DNA of 64,000 nt from assembly GCA_039105265.1 (NCBI GenBank), contig JAPFFF010000063.1, forward strand, positions 558,001 through 622,000. Direction: 5' to 3'. The first letter of the stretch is position 1. Each line of letters starts with the position of its first letter. The position numbers and the translations under genes were made by a program. Below the pieces are notes generated by a model that saw only the letters and a list, made by a program, of their open reading frames with translations, ran no database searches and was not told where the DNA came from. This DNA comes from Tritrichomonas musculus (taxonomy: Eukaryota; Parabasalia; Tritrichomonadida; Tritrichomonadidae). This document shows, piece by piece, positions 48,842 to 59,300 of this stretch.

Positions 48842-51800
48842 ATGGAATGCATTACAATAAATCAACAAGAACAAAACATAAATACATTAAATACCGATCA
48901 AAAAGAAGAAACAAAATCTAGTATTTCAAAAAATTGGCAGATAGCTGGGTGGAAAGATTCAAAAGACACACACTATATTAATTTTAACTTTTTTCAATAT
49001 AATTTCGTTTTTTCAATTCGTTATGAAGCTAAAAAACAAGCTGAAGTGACAATTAAATTAGAAAATCCTACTCAAAGTAACCGATTTTTAATAAGCATTT
49101 TTATTCAGAATGAAGATTTCAAAAAATCAATAAATGAAAGCAGAACATTGAATTTTACAACAGAATCATCTATTCAAAAAATAACTTTACCTATCAACAA
49201 TGATCAGTTAACAGAAGAAAACAGTTTCGTTTCATCAGAAGGAAATCTTAGTCTTATAATTGAAATTACAAAGCTTCAAAAAACTCCTAGTCAACATTTA
49301 ATTATACCTATTATTAATTCTAATATCTCTCAACAACAAAGTCAAACTCCAATTGTTAACACACCTCCACCATATTCGGGATTAAGAAATCAAGGATCAA
49401 CATGCTACATAAATTCTATTTTACAATCACTTTTCCATATACCATACTTTAAATTAATTATATACAGCTTAGATACTACTTCAAAAAATGACACACCAGA
49501 TGACAAAAATATACCACTTAATCTTCAAAGATTATTTGGTTTAATGCAATTAACCCCAGGACCATGCTCAACGACTGAATTAACCAAATCTTTTGGATGG
49601 GAACAACAAGAGATATTTATGCAGCATGATGCTCAAGAATTTTGTCGACAATTTCTCGACAACCTTGAAATGAAGATGCAAGGCACAAATTTAGAAACTG
49701 CAATTCCATCACTTTTCCGTGGCAAAATGCAGACTGGCTTTCGATGTCGAAATGTACCATATGAAAATTTCAAAGAAGAAGATTTTTATGATATATCTCT
49801 TGATGTAGAAGCTTCATCAACTCTAGATGAATCATTTCAAAAAATAGTCGAAGCAGATCCATTGATTGGCGATAATCAATATGATACTGGTCCTGAATTT
49901 GGCAAGCAAGATGCAGATATGAAGACAGAATATATTCTATTTCCGAAAATATTACATCTCCATCTTCGAAGATTCAAATATGATCCCTCAGTTGGCAATT
50001 ACGTTAAGATCAACAAGAAATATTCATATCCAGAAATAATAGATCTCTCACCATACATGTCAAAAATAGATGAAGACCCGAATAATGATAATCATATGTA
50101 TTACGAACTTTTTGGAGTTCTTGTTCATTGGGGAACAATCATAGGTGGCCATTACTATGCATACATTCGAACCACCAAAGAGAGAAAGTGGTACGAGTTC
50201 AATGACGCCAAAGTTACGGAAGTTTCTCCTGAAATTGCAATTGAAGGCAATTTTGGCGGGCCAGATGAAAACCGCAACATAACCGCTCCAACCGAAAACA
50301 GAAATTCAAACCAACCACCGCCAGAACGGCTTTATTCGGCCTACATGCTTATTTATGTGAGGCAAGATTCAATTGACAAAATTTTTGAGGAGGTAAAAGA
50401 CGATAGGATACCCGAACATGTTGTCAACTACATCCATATGAAAGAGCAAGAAGAGAAGGAATTAGCCAAGAAAAAATTTGAGAAAGAAAATACAATAAGC
50501 ACACCGATAGTGATCGATCAAGTTATCGAAATTTTGGCTCAAAATAATGAGATAAAAATAAACGTTCCCCATTATTATGAGGAACCGCCATATGTCACTT
50601 CATTTGAAGTCAAAAAGTACGATAGCTTCAAAACTGTCTATGAAAAGTTTTCCAGCCTCCAAAACCGTCAAATTGGCACTTTTTTGCTTTATCCAATTTT
50701 CAATGGAAAAATTGGGAAGGCGTTAACTTTTTCAGAGGAATTCTTTATCTCTTCATATAACGTACAGCCTCACTGTTTTTTATTTTGGCCCAAGGAAGGA
50801 AATAAAGATGAAGCCAACTCGTCACCGAGAAAAGATTCAAAAGACACAGAAGAAGAGGAAGAAGAAGCGAACGATAACGATAACGATATCGTTGAAATTG
50901 AAAATATATATGAAACGAACCTCCTTTTTGTATTGGCCTATTTTAGGTCAATTAAACGGTCACCTTTACATTTTGTGTTTACCAAAGAAGTGCACAAGAA
51001 GGACACTTTATCGTCACTTTTCAAAGAGTTTCGCACTTTTTTCAATTTGAGAGAAAATTGTAAACTTGCAGCTTTCAGAGCATTGAATGCATATCAGGTC
51101 GAACCATTCAATATTGAGAACATTCATTTACTCGTCGAAATGGAAACAGGGCCTTTTCTCGTTATCCAGCCGATAGACGAAGACGTTAATGCATTGTGCA
51201 ACAGGCAGTACCAGGACATGTCTATGCCTGGCTACGACGAGGAAGAGGAAGAAGAGGACTTTGTATCGTACGTTAACAATTTTATGAGGGAAAATCCGTT
51301 AACTGTTCAGCAATACATGCTCTGCCACTACCAGACCATTCAAATAAACATCCAAACACAAAATGGCCACAAGATCCTTATCGTCCCTTATATCGTATCG
51401 TTTAGTGAAGTGAAGTCATTCATAGCGAGCTCATTTCAACTCGACTACGACGAACGATACGATTCGATGCTCATTTTCCCGCAGAGCCGCCCTTACTTCA
51501 TCACCTCACCAAGGGACAACGATGCAACTTTTTCAATAGCAGAACTTTTTCAGAGCTTAAATGGTCAGCATATTCAAAACCAAAATCAGCATTGCACGTT
51601 TGTTGTTTTGGTTGTGAAGGACACATCGATTGACTGCTTTGCTGACATGGCCTTGCTTGAAGTAACGAATTCTTTGTATTTGAATTCAAACAATTCAATT
51701 CTTCAACTTTTTCCGAAGACATTAACGGTCTCCCAGGCACTTTTTTACTTTTCCAAGATGTTCAACACGAAGGAAAACATGCGGATAATCGCATTTCGGG

Positions 51801-52270
51801 CCAATAAAGCTTATTGGCTGTCTGAGACTGAGTTGTTGGTGAACGTTAACTCTCCAATGAAACTCGAATTTGTCCCCGAGAGCCAGAAGGACTTGCAGCC
51901 GACGGATGCACTCATTTCGGTCCTCCAATTTCAGATAACGGGGTACCCCTACATGAACAATAAGGGGCCCCTAAACAGAATTGACGATGGCGATCCTTAC
52001 CTCTTCAAACTCGTGAGTGACGAGAAGTTCTCCCAAACAAAAGAGAGGCTCTTCGAGGAAAGGAAAATTCCAGCTGAAATTCAGGCAAATCTGCAGTTCT
52101 TCTTGCTGAATCCCTTAAATGAGGAGGAAAGGGAACACATAATAATTGATGACGATATATTACGAGATATCGCTAAACAGAGCGCAATGATATATTTCGG
52201 ACCAACAAACACATTCATTCCTACAAATCACAGAATACAGAAAGAATCTTCTATCAAAATTTATAATTAA
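48842..52270 (+). CDS. Ubiquitin carboxyl-terminal hydrolase, USP7-like
   Basis: 1142 residues with USP7 architecture. A divergent MATH/TRAF-like domain (about 30-160) is followed by a complete USP catalytic domain (about 178-505). The Cys box is GLRNQGSTCYINSILQSLF with Cys188, then HDAQEFCRQFLDNLE, the LHLRRFKYD strand, and the His box GGHYYAYIR with His437 followed by WYEFNDAKVTEV (third catalytic residue Asp). 'FRGKMQTGFRCRNVPYE' is USP7-like and lacks the zinc-binding Cys pairs of other USPs. The C-terminal half (about 560-1142) carries ubiquitin-like (HUBL) domains, with two acidic inserts (EEEEEEANDNDNDIVEIE and YDEEEEEEDF). Expected to be an active deubiquitinase. GC content rises sharply in the 3' half: 18 of 60 G+C at 49201-49260, 29 of 60 at 51901-51960. 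Confidence 0.92.
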   Translation: MECITINQQEQNINTLNTDQKEETKSSISKNWQIAGWKDSKDTHYINFNFFQYNFVFSIRYEAKKQAEVTIKLENPTQSNRFLISIFIQNEDFKKSINESRTLNFTTESSIQKITLPINNDQLTEENSFVSSEGNLSLIIEITKLQKTPSQHLIIPIINSNISQQQSQTPIVNTPPPYSGLRNQGSTCYINSILQSLFHIPYFKLIIYSLDTTSKNDTPDDKNIPLNLQRLFGLMQLTPGPCSTTELTKSFGWEQQEIFMQHDAQEFCRQFLDNLEMKMQGTNLETAIPSLFRGKMQTGFRCRNVPYENFKEEDFYDISLDVEASSTLDESFQKIVEADPLIGDNQYDTGPEFGKQDADMKTEYILFPKILHLHLRRFKYDPSVGNYVKINKKYSYPEIIDLSPYMSKIDEDPNNDNHMYYELFGVLVHWGTIIGGHYYAYIRTTKERKWYEFNDAKVTEVSPEIAIEGNFGGPDENRNITAPTENRNSNQPPPERLYSAYMLIYVRQDSIDKIFEEVKDDRIPEHVVNYIHMKEQEEKELAKKKFEKENTISTPIVIDQVIEILAQNNEIKINVPHYYEEPPYVTSFEVKKYDSFKTVYEKFSSLQNRQIGTFLLYPIFNGKIGKALTFSEEFFISSYNVQPHCFLFWPKEGNKDEANSSPRKDSKDTEEEEEEANDNDNDIVEIENIYETNLLFVLAYFRSIKRSPLHFVFTKEVHKKDTLSSLFKEFRTFFNLRENCKLAAFRALNAYQVEPFNIENIHLLVEMETGPFLVIQPIDEDVNALCNRQYQDMSMPGYDEEEEEEDFVSYVNNFMRENPLTVQQYMLCHYQTIQINIQTQNGHKILIVPYIVSFSEVKSFIASSFQLDYDERYDSMLIFPQSRPYFITSPRDNDATFSIAELFQSLNGQHIQNQNQHCTFVVLVVKDTSIDCFADMALLEVTNSLYLNSNNSILQLFPKTLTVSQALFYFSKMFNTKENMRIIAFRANKAYWLSETELLVNVNSPMKLEFVPESQKDLQPTDALISVLQFQITGYPYMNNKGPLNRIDDGDPYLFKLVSDEKFSQTKERLFEERKIPAEIQANLQFFLLNPLNEEEREHIIIDDDILRDIAKQSAMIYFGPTNTFIPTNHRIQKESSIKIYN

Positions 52271-52740
52271 GCTTTTTTTTTTTTTTTTTTTGTTATTTTG
52301 CTATTTTGTTTTTGTTCAGATTAATAAAAAGTGTTCTATTGTTGTTATATATTCTTTTAATTTTAATTCAAAAGCAGCATTGCTGCTTTTTTCATTTGGT
52401 ATCAAATCAATGCATCGAGATATCCGATTTGAAGATGACAAGACAGAACTCAATGACAAAGATGCTCCTAAATCAATCATTGTTTTTACTTTAGACCAAA
52501 ACTTGAAAAAAAAAAAAAAAAAAATATGATTTCATTTCATTTTTTTGGGTAAAAATTTACAAAATTTTAATAAGGTCCAATGGACCAAAAAAATAGTCCG
52601 TCCAAAGGTCCAAAAATTAAGCCATAATCATTTATTTTAATTACATTTCAAGCCAAATATTTCAACAAAATTTAAAATCATGTATTTCAATATAATGTAA
52701 AATTATATACAGCTTTTTGAAAAGTTTATTTTTTTTTTAT
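52271..52740. other. Intergenic region with a hairpin and a coding-like scrap
   Basis: About 470 bp. An 18-T run follows the USP stop. A perfect 9-bp hairpin AAAAGCAGC/GCTGCTTTT sits at 52370-52390. A stretch near 52410-52505 reads MHRDIRFEDDKTELNDKDAP then IIVFTLDQN, protein-like but too short to assign. A poly-A run follows. Confidence 0.4.
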
Positions 52741-55044
52741 ATGGAAGAATGCTTGGAAAGTTATCGAAATCATGTAAATTACTGCATTGAATTACACCAA
52801 ATGCTTTCGGAGTTATCAAGCTCCACTTTATCTCCTACAATTGACAAAATCAAATCTTCAATCTTTTATGAAGATATCTCACAAATGAAAGTTTTATTAA
52901 CGAGCATCCGAATATTTCTAAAAATCAGAAAATCACAAATTTCCAACTTTTTTCAGCTGATAAATTCAATTCTGCCCAAAATTAACTTGTTTTTTACTAA
53001 AGAAGAAATTATGTCACTTTTTAGGCGAAAAGAAATTCACCTTTATCTTTTGAAGAATAATTTTTTAACCATCAATGACATTGCCACATATTATGGCCTC
53101 AAAAATCAGAAGCTTCAATTTTTCTATCCAGAGTTAACGTCCTTACTAACCGTTTATCCGACGATCATTGAGGATTCAAAACAAAATCAAAAATACCGAG
53201 AAGTAATTGAATACTTTACAAAAAACGATAGACAAAAAGATGATCCACGATTGAAAGGCTGTAATATTGACAGCCTATCGGTCATCATTCAAAATGATGA
53301 TATTGAATTATTTCAAAAAACAGTTTCTCACAAAAATATTGACATTCAAAAGCAAAAAATTCATATTTCTTTGTTTGAGTCAAATAAATGCATGCATGAT
53401 AACCAACTTTATCTCATTGAGTATGCAGCGTTTCATTCATCAATCAAAATTTTCAAATATTTGATGTTGAACAGTGCAACTTTTTCAAAGGATCTCTTAA
53501 AATATTCTTTTTGCGGCGGTTGCGGTGAAATTATTCACCTTTCAGAAGAAGCTATTAAACGGTCATCATTGAATCCAGATTTGAATGAAATTCTATCGTT
53601 GACGATATCTTTTCATCGTTACGAACTAACCGAATATTTAATTGAAAATTATTCAATTAAAAACAGTTATCAAAATTGGCTGATTTCTGTTGTTTCTAGC
53701 AATTATTATTTTTTTATCAATCATACTAGTGAACTCAAAGATGAGGTGAACCGTTTAATTGAAATCATGAACAATGAAAATTTGTCAAAAAAAGATTTCA
53801 TTTTTTACAATAGAATCAAAAAGTTGGTCTTGCTGGCAGCAACAAAAGTTGATCCTTTCTTCCTGGCCATATCAACAAAAATTCTGAAGTTCGATTTCAA
53901 TAACGCTGAAAGCGATGATGAAAGCCAGAAAAAAATCTGCAATCCACTCGTTTACGCAGTGCAAAACGGAAATTTGGAGAATGTGAAGTGCTTGCTGTCA
54001 TTGGACGAGGTCGATCCTGACTACAAAGTGGTCTATAATACTACACCGTTCTTATGGGCCTGCTACATGGGAAAATTGGAGATTGTTAAGTACTTTGTCG
54101 AAAACTACTGGCAGCAAAACAACGGAATTGGCACCAATAATGATGACAACTCACATCAAAATGAAAATGACAACTCACATCATAATGAAAATGACAATTC
54201 ACATCAAAATGAGAATGACAATTCACATCAAAATGAAAATGACAATTCACATCAAAATGAGAATGACAATTCACATCAAAATGAAAATGACAATTCACAT
54301 CAAAATGAAAATGACAATTCACATCAAAATGAAAATGACAATTCGCATCAAAATGAAAATGACAATTCACATCAAAATGAGAATGACAATTCACATCAAA
54401 ATGAGAATGACAATTCACATCAAAATGAAAATGACAATTCACATCAAAATGAAAATGACAATTCGCATCAAAATGAAAATGACAATTCACATCAAAATGA
54501 AAATGACAATTCACATCAAAATGAAAATGACAATTCACATCAAAATGAAAATGACAACTCACATCAAAATGAAAATGACAATTCACATCAAAATGAAAAT
54601 GACAACTCACATCAAAATGAAAATGACAACTCACATCAAAATTTGAGTGAGCATTTGGCAAATCAATTGCGAGAGAGTTCTCACAAAACGATAAATATTT
54701 TTAATCTTGTTCAGCAGTCCAATGAGAACGCACTGCACCTGGCCACTCGCAGCTGCCACTTGGATGTTGTCGAGTACCTCGTCTCACTGAATGTTTTTGA
54801 TCTTGCAGCTGAGACGAGTCAGGGCGAAACTGCCCTCCAGTGCGCTGCTAGACTTGGCTACAAAGAAATTTTCGACTTTTTGAAAGAAGCATCTTTAAAA
54901 GACGGAATTGAAGTTGATGCGAGTCTCCGAGTTGATAAGCAACGGTTTCTTCCCCAGCTTCATCTCAAATCATTAAATTTGTTTATTAATTTTTTTGAAG
55001 GAATCAAAAATCCAAACGATATAAGTATTTGTCTCCTAATATAA
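52741..55044 (+). CDS. Ankyrin-repeat protein (DUF3447-type) with a 24-bp tandem repeat
   Basis: 767 residues from the ATG at 52741; the same frame can be extended upstream only to a TTG. The N-terminal ~180 residues (LESYRNHVNYCIELHQML...) have the helical head common to trichomonad DUF3447/ankyrin proteins. Degenerate ankyrin repeats follow (YLIEYAAFHSSIKIFKYLML, NPLVYAVQNGNLENVKCLLS, TPFLWACYMGKLEIVKYFVE). The chain is then interrupted by about 20.75 copies of an 8-residue unit DNSHQNEN (54145-54642), after which ankyrin repeats resume (NALHLATRSCHLDVVEYLVS, GETALQCAARLGYKEIFDFL). Likely a cytosolic protein-interaction scaffold. GCTTTTTGAAAAGTTT lies about 15-30 nt before the ATG. Confidence 0.85.
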   Translation: MEECLESYRNHVNYCIELHQMLSELSSSTLSPTIDKIKSSIFYEDISQMKVLLTSIRIFLKIRKSQISNFFQLINSILPKINLFFTKEEIMSLFRRKEIHLYLLKNNFLTINDIATYYGLKNQKLQFFYPELTSLLTVYPTIIEDSKQNQKYREVIEYFTKNDRQKDDPRLKGCNIDSLSVIIQNDDIELFQKTVSHKNIDIQKQKIHISLFESNKCMHDNQLYLIEYAAFHSSIKIFKYLMLNSATFSKDLLKYSFCGGCGEIIHLSEEAIKRSSLNPDLNEILSLTISFHRYELTEYLIENYSIKNSYQNWLISVVSSNYYFFINHTSELKDEVNRLIEIMNNENLSKKDFIFYNRIKKLVLLAATKVDPFFLAISTKILKFDFNNAESDDESQKKICNPLVYAVQNGNLENVKCLLSLDEVDPDYKVVYNTTPFLWACYMGKLEIVKYFVENYWQQNNGIGTNNDDNSHQNENDNSHHNENDNSHQNENDNSHQNENDNSHQNENDNSHQNENDNSHQNENDNSHQNENDNSHQNENDNSHQNENDNSHQNENDNSHQNENDNSHQNENDNSHQNENDNSHQNENDNSHQNENDNSHQNENDNSHQNENDNSHQNENDNSHQNENDNSHQNLSEHLANQLRESSHKTINIFNLVQQSNENALHLATRSCHLDVVEYLVSLNVFDLAAETSQGETALQCAARLGYKEIFDFLKEASLKDGIEVDASLRVDKQRFLPQLHLKSLNLFINFFEGIKNPNDISICLLI
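54145..54642. repeat. 24-bp tandem repeat, 20 full copies plus partial, within ankyrin gene
   Basis: Unit GACAA(C/T)TC(A/G)CATCAAAATGA(A/G)AAT, encoding DNSHQNEN. Copies are nearly identical; differences are synonymous third positions (AAC/AAT, TCA/TCG, GAA/GAG) except one CATCAT copy (HH) in unit 2. Homogeneity points to recent expansion or ongoing slippage. Length is a multiple of three, so copy number can change without frame loss. Confidence 0.97.
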
Positions 55045-55818
55045 AAATTTAATTTTGTTTATATGCAAAAATATTATATATATAAAAAAAACTTTATTCA
55101 ATTTGGCCTTTATTTTGACCATCAACCATTTTGACATTTTTTTGCTTAAATTTAAATTAAAAATCACTTATTGAATATTTTTCTAGCTGCTTCATAGCTT
55201 ATTTATATATTTCTTATTGAATATATAATTGTGCTAGTTATGTGAAATAAAAATGAATTGAAATATGACGAGAAATAACCTAAAAAAAATTACAACCTAG
55301 AAAAAATGTGCCAATCCAAAATTCAAGATTTAGATCGACATTTAAAAACTTGAATATGTAATTTATATTTCATGAGGAAGAACTCGAAATTTATCATTTT
55401 TTATATTTATATCACAAGTGATATGAATTATTTTAACCTAAAAGGCGAATTTTTTTTTACCTAAAAGGCGAATTTCAAAATTTTGAAAATTATGAGTTTA
55501 TGCCGGAAACTGTTTTCGAATTTTCTTCATATTGATATTAAAAATTCTATTCCCAATTCGTTCAAATCACTTTTTCCATTTTTATTGTTGATTATAAAGC
55601 ATCATGGATAAGCAAACCAAGCAAAGAATTTTCATTTTTAATATTTTTTCCTAAAACTCAAGCAAAATTGCCAAATTAACTAAATAAAAGCGATTTACAA
55701 AATAACTATCGATAATTCATTTGCTTCACCTACTTATTTAAAATTTATAAAAAGTATATATTTATAATAGATACAAAATATAGAATCAGAAAAAATATTT
55801 TTTATTTCATTTCATCCA

Positions 55819-55863
55819 TCAGAAGTCAAGGATACACTTTTCATTTTTCAAAAGCTCTGTTTG
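55819..55863 (-). repeat. 45-bp motif, copy 1 (inverted)
   Basis: On the minus strand: CAAACAGAGCTTTTG...AAAGTGTATCCTTGACTTCTGA. It matches the plus-strand copies at 56025 and 56181, so copies 1 and 2/3 form an inverted pair. Confidence 0.6.
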
Positions 55864-56024
55864 TTTATTTGGAATTTTTGTATTTCAGAATTATAGAATT
55901 AAATAAAAGATAAAAATGAAATAAAGAATTATTTTATCATTTATCAATATATATAATAGTATATATTATATTTTATACTATGAAATATTATACTTTTACA
56001 AGGATATTTCTCTTATTTAAAAAT

Positions 56025-56069
56025 CAAACAGAGTTTCAGAAATATAAAAATGCGTAATCTCGACTTCTG
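56025..56069 (+). repeat. 45-bp motif, copy 2
   Basis: CAAACAGAGTTTCAGAAAT, a short A-rich part, then TAATCTCGACTTCTG. About 85% like copy 3 by eye, and in direct orientation with it. Confidence 0.65.
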
Positions 56070-56180
56070 TTTTATATTTTCAAATAGTAAACATATATTT
56101 TAATTATATACTTGTATATGATTATTTATTTATATTTAGTAATAATTTTTATTTTTTTTTTTTTTTTTGTCAACATGATT

Positions 56181-56224
56181 CAAACAGAGCTTCAGAAATT
56201 TAAAAAGTGTATACTCGACTTCTG
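56181..56224 (+). repeat. 45-bp motif, copy 3
   Basis: CAAACAGAGCTTCAGAAATT, AAAAAGTGTATACTCGACTTCTG. It ends about 140 nt before the ATG of the BspA-like gene, so a regulatory role is possible but unproven. Confidence 0.65.
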
Positions 56225-56365
56225 GTAGGCTTTTGATCAATTGAATTTATTTTTTATTTATAGTTTTTAATATGCATTTTAACTATATGTTTTTCAAGGA
56301 AATCCTATAGATATTTGATTTTTGATCTCAATTTATTGAAAATTTTCTATCGTTGCACTCCCTAT

Positions 56366-59209
56366 ATGAGTGAGAATCAAGGACTTGAAAATTCAAATAC
56401 TAAGATTGAAATAGACGAAATCTATTATTTATTAAATGTGGATGAAAAAACAGCAAGTGTTCTTGGTACCAATACAAAATCTAATGAAATAAATATTCCA
56501 TCTACCATTAAATATGAATCAAGCGATTACACTGTCACAAGTATTTCTCCAAAATCATTTATCAGTTTTACACGTGGATTCTTCACAACTTTTCCAATAG
56601 ATCCAAATCATGTATCGTATGAAAGGGGCGCACAAATTGAATTCTTGTCCATTCCATCAAGTGTCATTGAACTCAAAGAAGGCTGGTGTGATGGAGCAAC
56701 AAAACTAACAAGAATCAATATAGATCCGAAAAATCCTCGTTACTCATTTATTGAAAACAAAATGATCGTTGGAAAATCATCGCAAGACATCAAAAATTAC
56801 GATTTTCTTCATTTTGTTGTTCGAAACATCGAAGAAGTTGTAATTCCAAGTTACATCAAGCACATCGCAAATTCGTCATTCAGCTTTTGCCGAAAACTTA
56901 GAAAACTAGAAATCCCAGAAAATTCAGAACTCGAAACGATAGGAAAATCTGCTTTTTGTTTTTCGTCAATTAAAAGCTTTACAATTTCACCTCACCTCAC
57001 CAAAATTTGTAATTATGCATTTAAAGACTCAGGCCTTCGAACTGTTACCATCTCAAAAAATTCACAACTTCGAACGATAGGAAATGATGCCTTTTGTAAT
57101 ACATTAATTGAGAGCTTTACAATTTCACCTCACCTCACCACCATAGGTGACCATGCTTTTTTTTCCTGCAAAAATCTTCAAACGATCCAGATTCAAGGCG
57201 ACTCGGAGCTTCAAACGATCGGGAAGCTTGCTTTTGGCTACACAAAAATTGAAAGCCTCTTCATTCCAGCGAGTTTAACAAAAATTAAAGAAGGATTTTG
57301 TTGTTTATCTAAGCTAACAAAAATCAGTGTTGATCCAAAAAATCAATGTTATTCATCTATTGATGATAAAATGGTTGTTGGAAAATCATCACCGAACAAC
57401 GAAAATTTTGACGTCCTCCTTGTTGCGGTTAAAGACGTCAAAGAAATAGAAATTCCAAGCTGCATTCAAAAAATTGCTGACTATTCATTTTCTGAGTGCG
57501 ACCAACTTCATACGGTTATAATCCCAGAAAATTCAGAACTTCAGATAATTGGCGAGAAAGCATTTTTGAATTCATCAATTGAATACTTTACAATTCCACC
57601 TCACCTCACCAAAATTTGTAATTATGCTTTTTTCCATTGTGAAAAACTTAAAAAGGTTGATATTCCTGCTAATTCTGAGCTTCGAATAATTGAAAACTAT
57701 GCATTTGGAAATACTTCAATTGAAAGCTTTACAATTCCACCTCACCTCACAAAAATTGATAAGAATGCTTTTATACAATGCTCAAAGCTGAAAAAAGTTG
57801 AAATACCTGAAAATTCACAATTATTGACAATTGAAAGCTCTGCATTTGAAAAAACATCAATTGAAAGCTTTACAATTCCACCTCACCTCACAAAAATAGA
57901 TAATTCTGCTTTTAATGCATGCCTGAAGCTTCGAACAATTCATGTTCCTGAGAATTCAGAGCTTCGGACGATTGGTGACAAAGCTTTTGCAAATACAGAA
58001 ATTGAAAGCTTTACAATTCCACCTCACCTCACCAAAATCAGTGATCATGTTTTTTATCAATGCGGAAATCTTCAAAAAGTTGATTTTCATTCAAATTCAG
58101 AACTTCAAGCAATTGAAAATCTTGCATTTGGCTACTCATCTATTGAAAGTCTCTTCATTCCAGCAAGCGTGACATATCTCGAAGAAGGCTGGTGCGATTC
58201 AGCATGCAAACTAACGAAAATCAAAGTTGATCCGCAGAATCCTCTTTATTGTTCAATCGACGACAAAATGGTCATTGGAAAGTCATCAAAAGAAATGGAA
58301 AAATATGACGTTTTGGTCTTTTGCGCTCGAAACTGCGAAGAAGTGACAATTCCAAGTTACATCGAACGCATTGATGCTTTTGCGTGTAGTGATTGCAGGC
58401 AGCTTGGAAAAGTGAAGATTCCACAAGATTCAGAACTTACGACTATTGAAAAATCAGCTTTTTCATACACTTCAATTGAATGCTTTACAATTCCGCCAAA
58501 ACTCGTAAAAATCGGCGGATATGCTTTTGGCGGATGCCGTAATCTTCGTAAATTTGAGATTCCTCCTGATTCAATGCTTAAATCAATTGAAAAATCAGCT
58601 TTTTCAAGTACAATAATTGAATATTTTAAAATTCCACCTCACTTCACTAAAATTAGTGAATCTCAATTTTGTTATCTTTCAAGTCTGAAAACGGTTGATG
58701 TTTCTTCTGATTCTGAGCTACAAATAATTGAAAAAAACGCATTTTTAAAGACATCAATTGAAAGCTTTACAATTCCACCTCAGCTCACAAAAATTGAGGC
58801 AAATGCTTTTTATGGATGCCAACGACTTAGGACGGTTGATGTCCCTCCTAATTCAATGCTTCAAACAATTGAAAAATATGCTTTTTCATTGACATCAATT
58901 CACAGCTTTACAATTCCACCTCACCTCACAAAAATCGATGATTATGCTTTTGAGGGATGCCAAAATTTGCGAACGTTCAATATTCCTTCTAATTCAGAGC
59001 TTCAAACGATAGGAAAAAGTGCTTTTAATAATACATCGATTGAATACTTGTTCATTCCAGCAAATCTCAAAGAACTCAAACAAGACTGGCTGTCCAATAC
59101 GCCGAAACTGAAAAGAATTGAAGTTGATCCATGCAATCCATACTACTCATGTATTGATGAAAAAATCGTCATTGAAAAATCATCGAAAAACATTGAAATT
59201 AACGAGTAA
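56366..59209 (+). CDS. BspA-like leucine-rich repeat protein (LRR_5)
   Basis: 947 residues from the ATG at 56366 (MSENQGLE); the same frame has an ATG at 56315, but its extra 17 residues (IFDLNLLKIFYRC) look like spacer. The rest is about 30 LRR_5/TpLRR units of 23 residues with core 'AF..tsIESFTIPPHLTKI...AF..C..L+.V.IP.NSEL.TI', plus three longer variant units (GWCDxATKLTRINIDPKNP..S.I..KM..GKSS). BspA-like proteins are hugely expanded in trichomonads; some are surface proteins linked to host or bacterial binding. This one shows neither signal peptide nor C-terminal membrane helix, so its location is uncertain. Near-identical PPHLT units at DNA level (CCACCTCACCTCAC) suggest recent internal duplication. 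Confidence 0.92.
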   Translation: MSENQGLENSNTKIEIDEIYYLLNVDEKTASVLGTNTKSNEINIPSTIKYESSDYTVTSISPKSFISFTRGFFTTFPIDPNHVSYERGAQIEFLSIPSSVIELKEGWCDGATKLTRINIDPKNPRYSFIENKMIVGKSSQDIKNYDFLHFVVRNIEEVVIPSYIKHIANSSFSFCRKLRKLEIPENSELETIGKSAFCFSSIKSFTISPHLTKICNYAFKDSGLRTVTISKNSQLRTIGNDAFCNTLIESFTISPHLTTIGDHAFFSCKNLQTIQIQGDSELQTIGKLAFGYTKIESLFIPASLTKIKEGFCCLSKLTKISVDPKNQCYSSIDDKMVVGKSSPNNENFDVLLVAVKDVKEIEIPSCIQKIADYSFSECDQLHTVIIPENSELQIIGEKAFLNSSIEYFTIPPHLTKICNYAFFHCEKLKKVDIPANSELRIIENYAFGNTSIESFTIPPHLTKIDKNAFIQCSKLKKVEIPENSQLLTIESSAFEKTSIESFTIPPHLTKIDNSAFNACLKLRTIHVPENSELRTIGDKAFANTEIESFTIPPHLTKISDHVFYQCGNLQKVDFHSNSELQAIENLAFGYSSIESLFIPASVTYLEEGWCDSACKLTKIKVDPQNPLYCSIDDKMVIGKSSKEMEKYDVLVFCARNCEEVTIPSYIERIDAFACSDCRQLGKVKIPQDSELTTIEKSAFSYTSIECFTIPPKLVKIGGYAFGGCRNLRKFEIPPDSMLKSIEKSAFSSTIIEYFKIPPHFTKISESQFCYLSSLKTVDVSSDSELQIIEKNAFLKTSIESFTIPPQLTKIEANAFYGCQRLRTVDVPPNSMLQTIEKYAFSLTSIHSFTIPPHLTKIDDYAFEGCQNLRTFNIPSNSELQTIGKSAFNNTSIEYLFIPANLKELKQDWLSNTPKLKRIEVDPCNPYYSCIDEKIVIEKSSKNIEINE

Positions 59210-59300
59210 CATATCTTTTAAATTAAGGATGATGAATGATATCATTACATGCGCTAATAAATGATTAATAAATATCTTATACAAATTATTAAAGATAAAG

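Larger units (their letters stand above)
55045..56365. other. 1.3-kb intergenic region with a three-copy 45-bp motif
   Basis: AT-rich, no gene. It contains the three motif copies listed separately and a short direct repeat 'ACCTAAAAGGCGAATTT' at about 55436-55475. Confidence 0.5.

Noticed and set aside
54083-54661. Long alternative frames on both strands over the 24-bp repeat
   Set aside because: They are by-products of a stop-free repeat whose length is a multiple of three; the ankyrin frame continues on both sides and the others do not.
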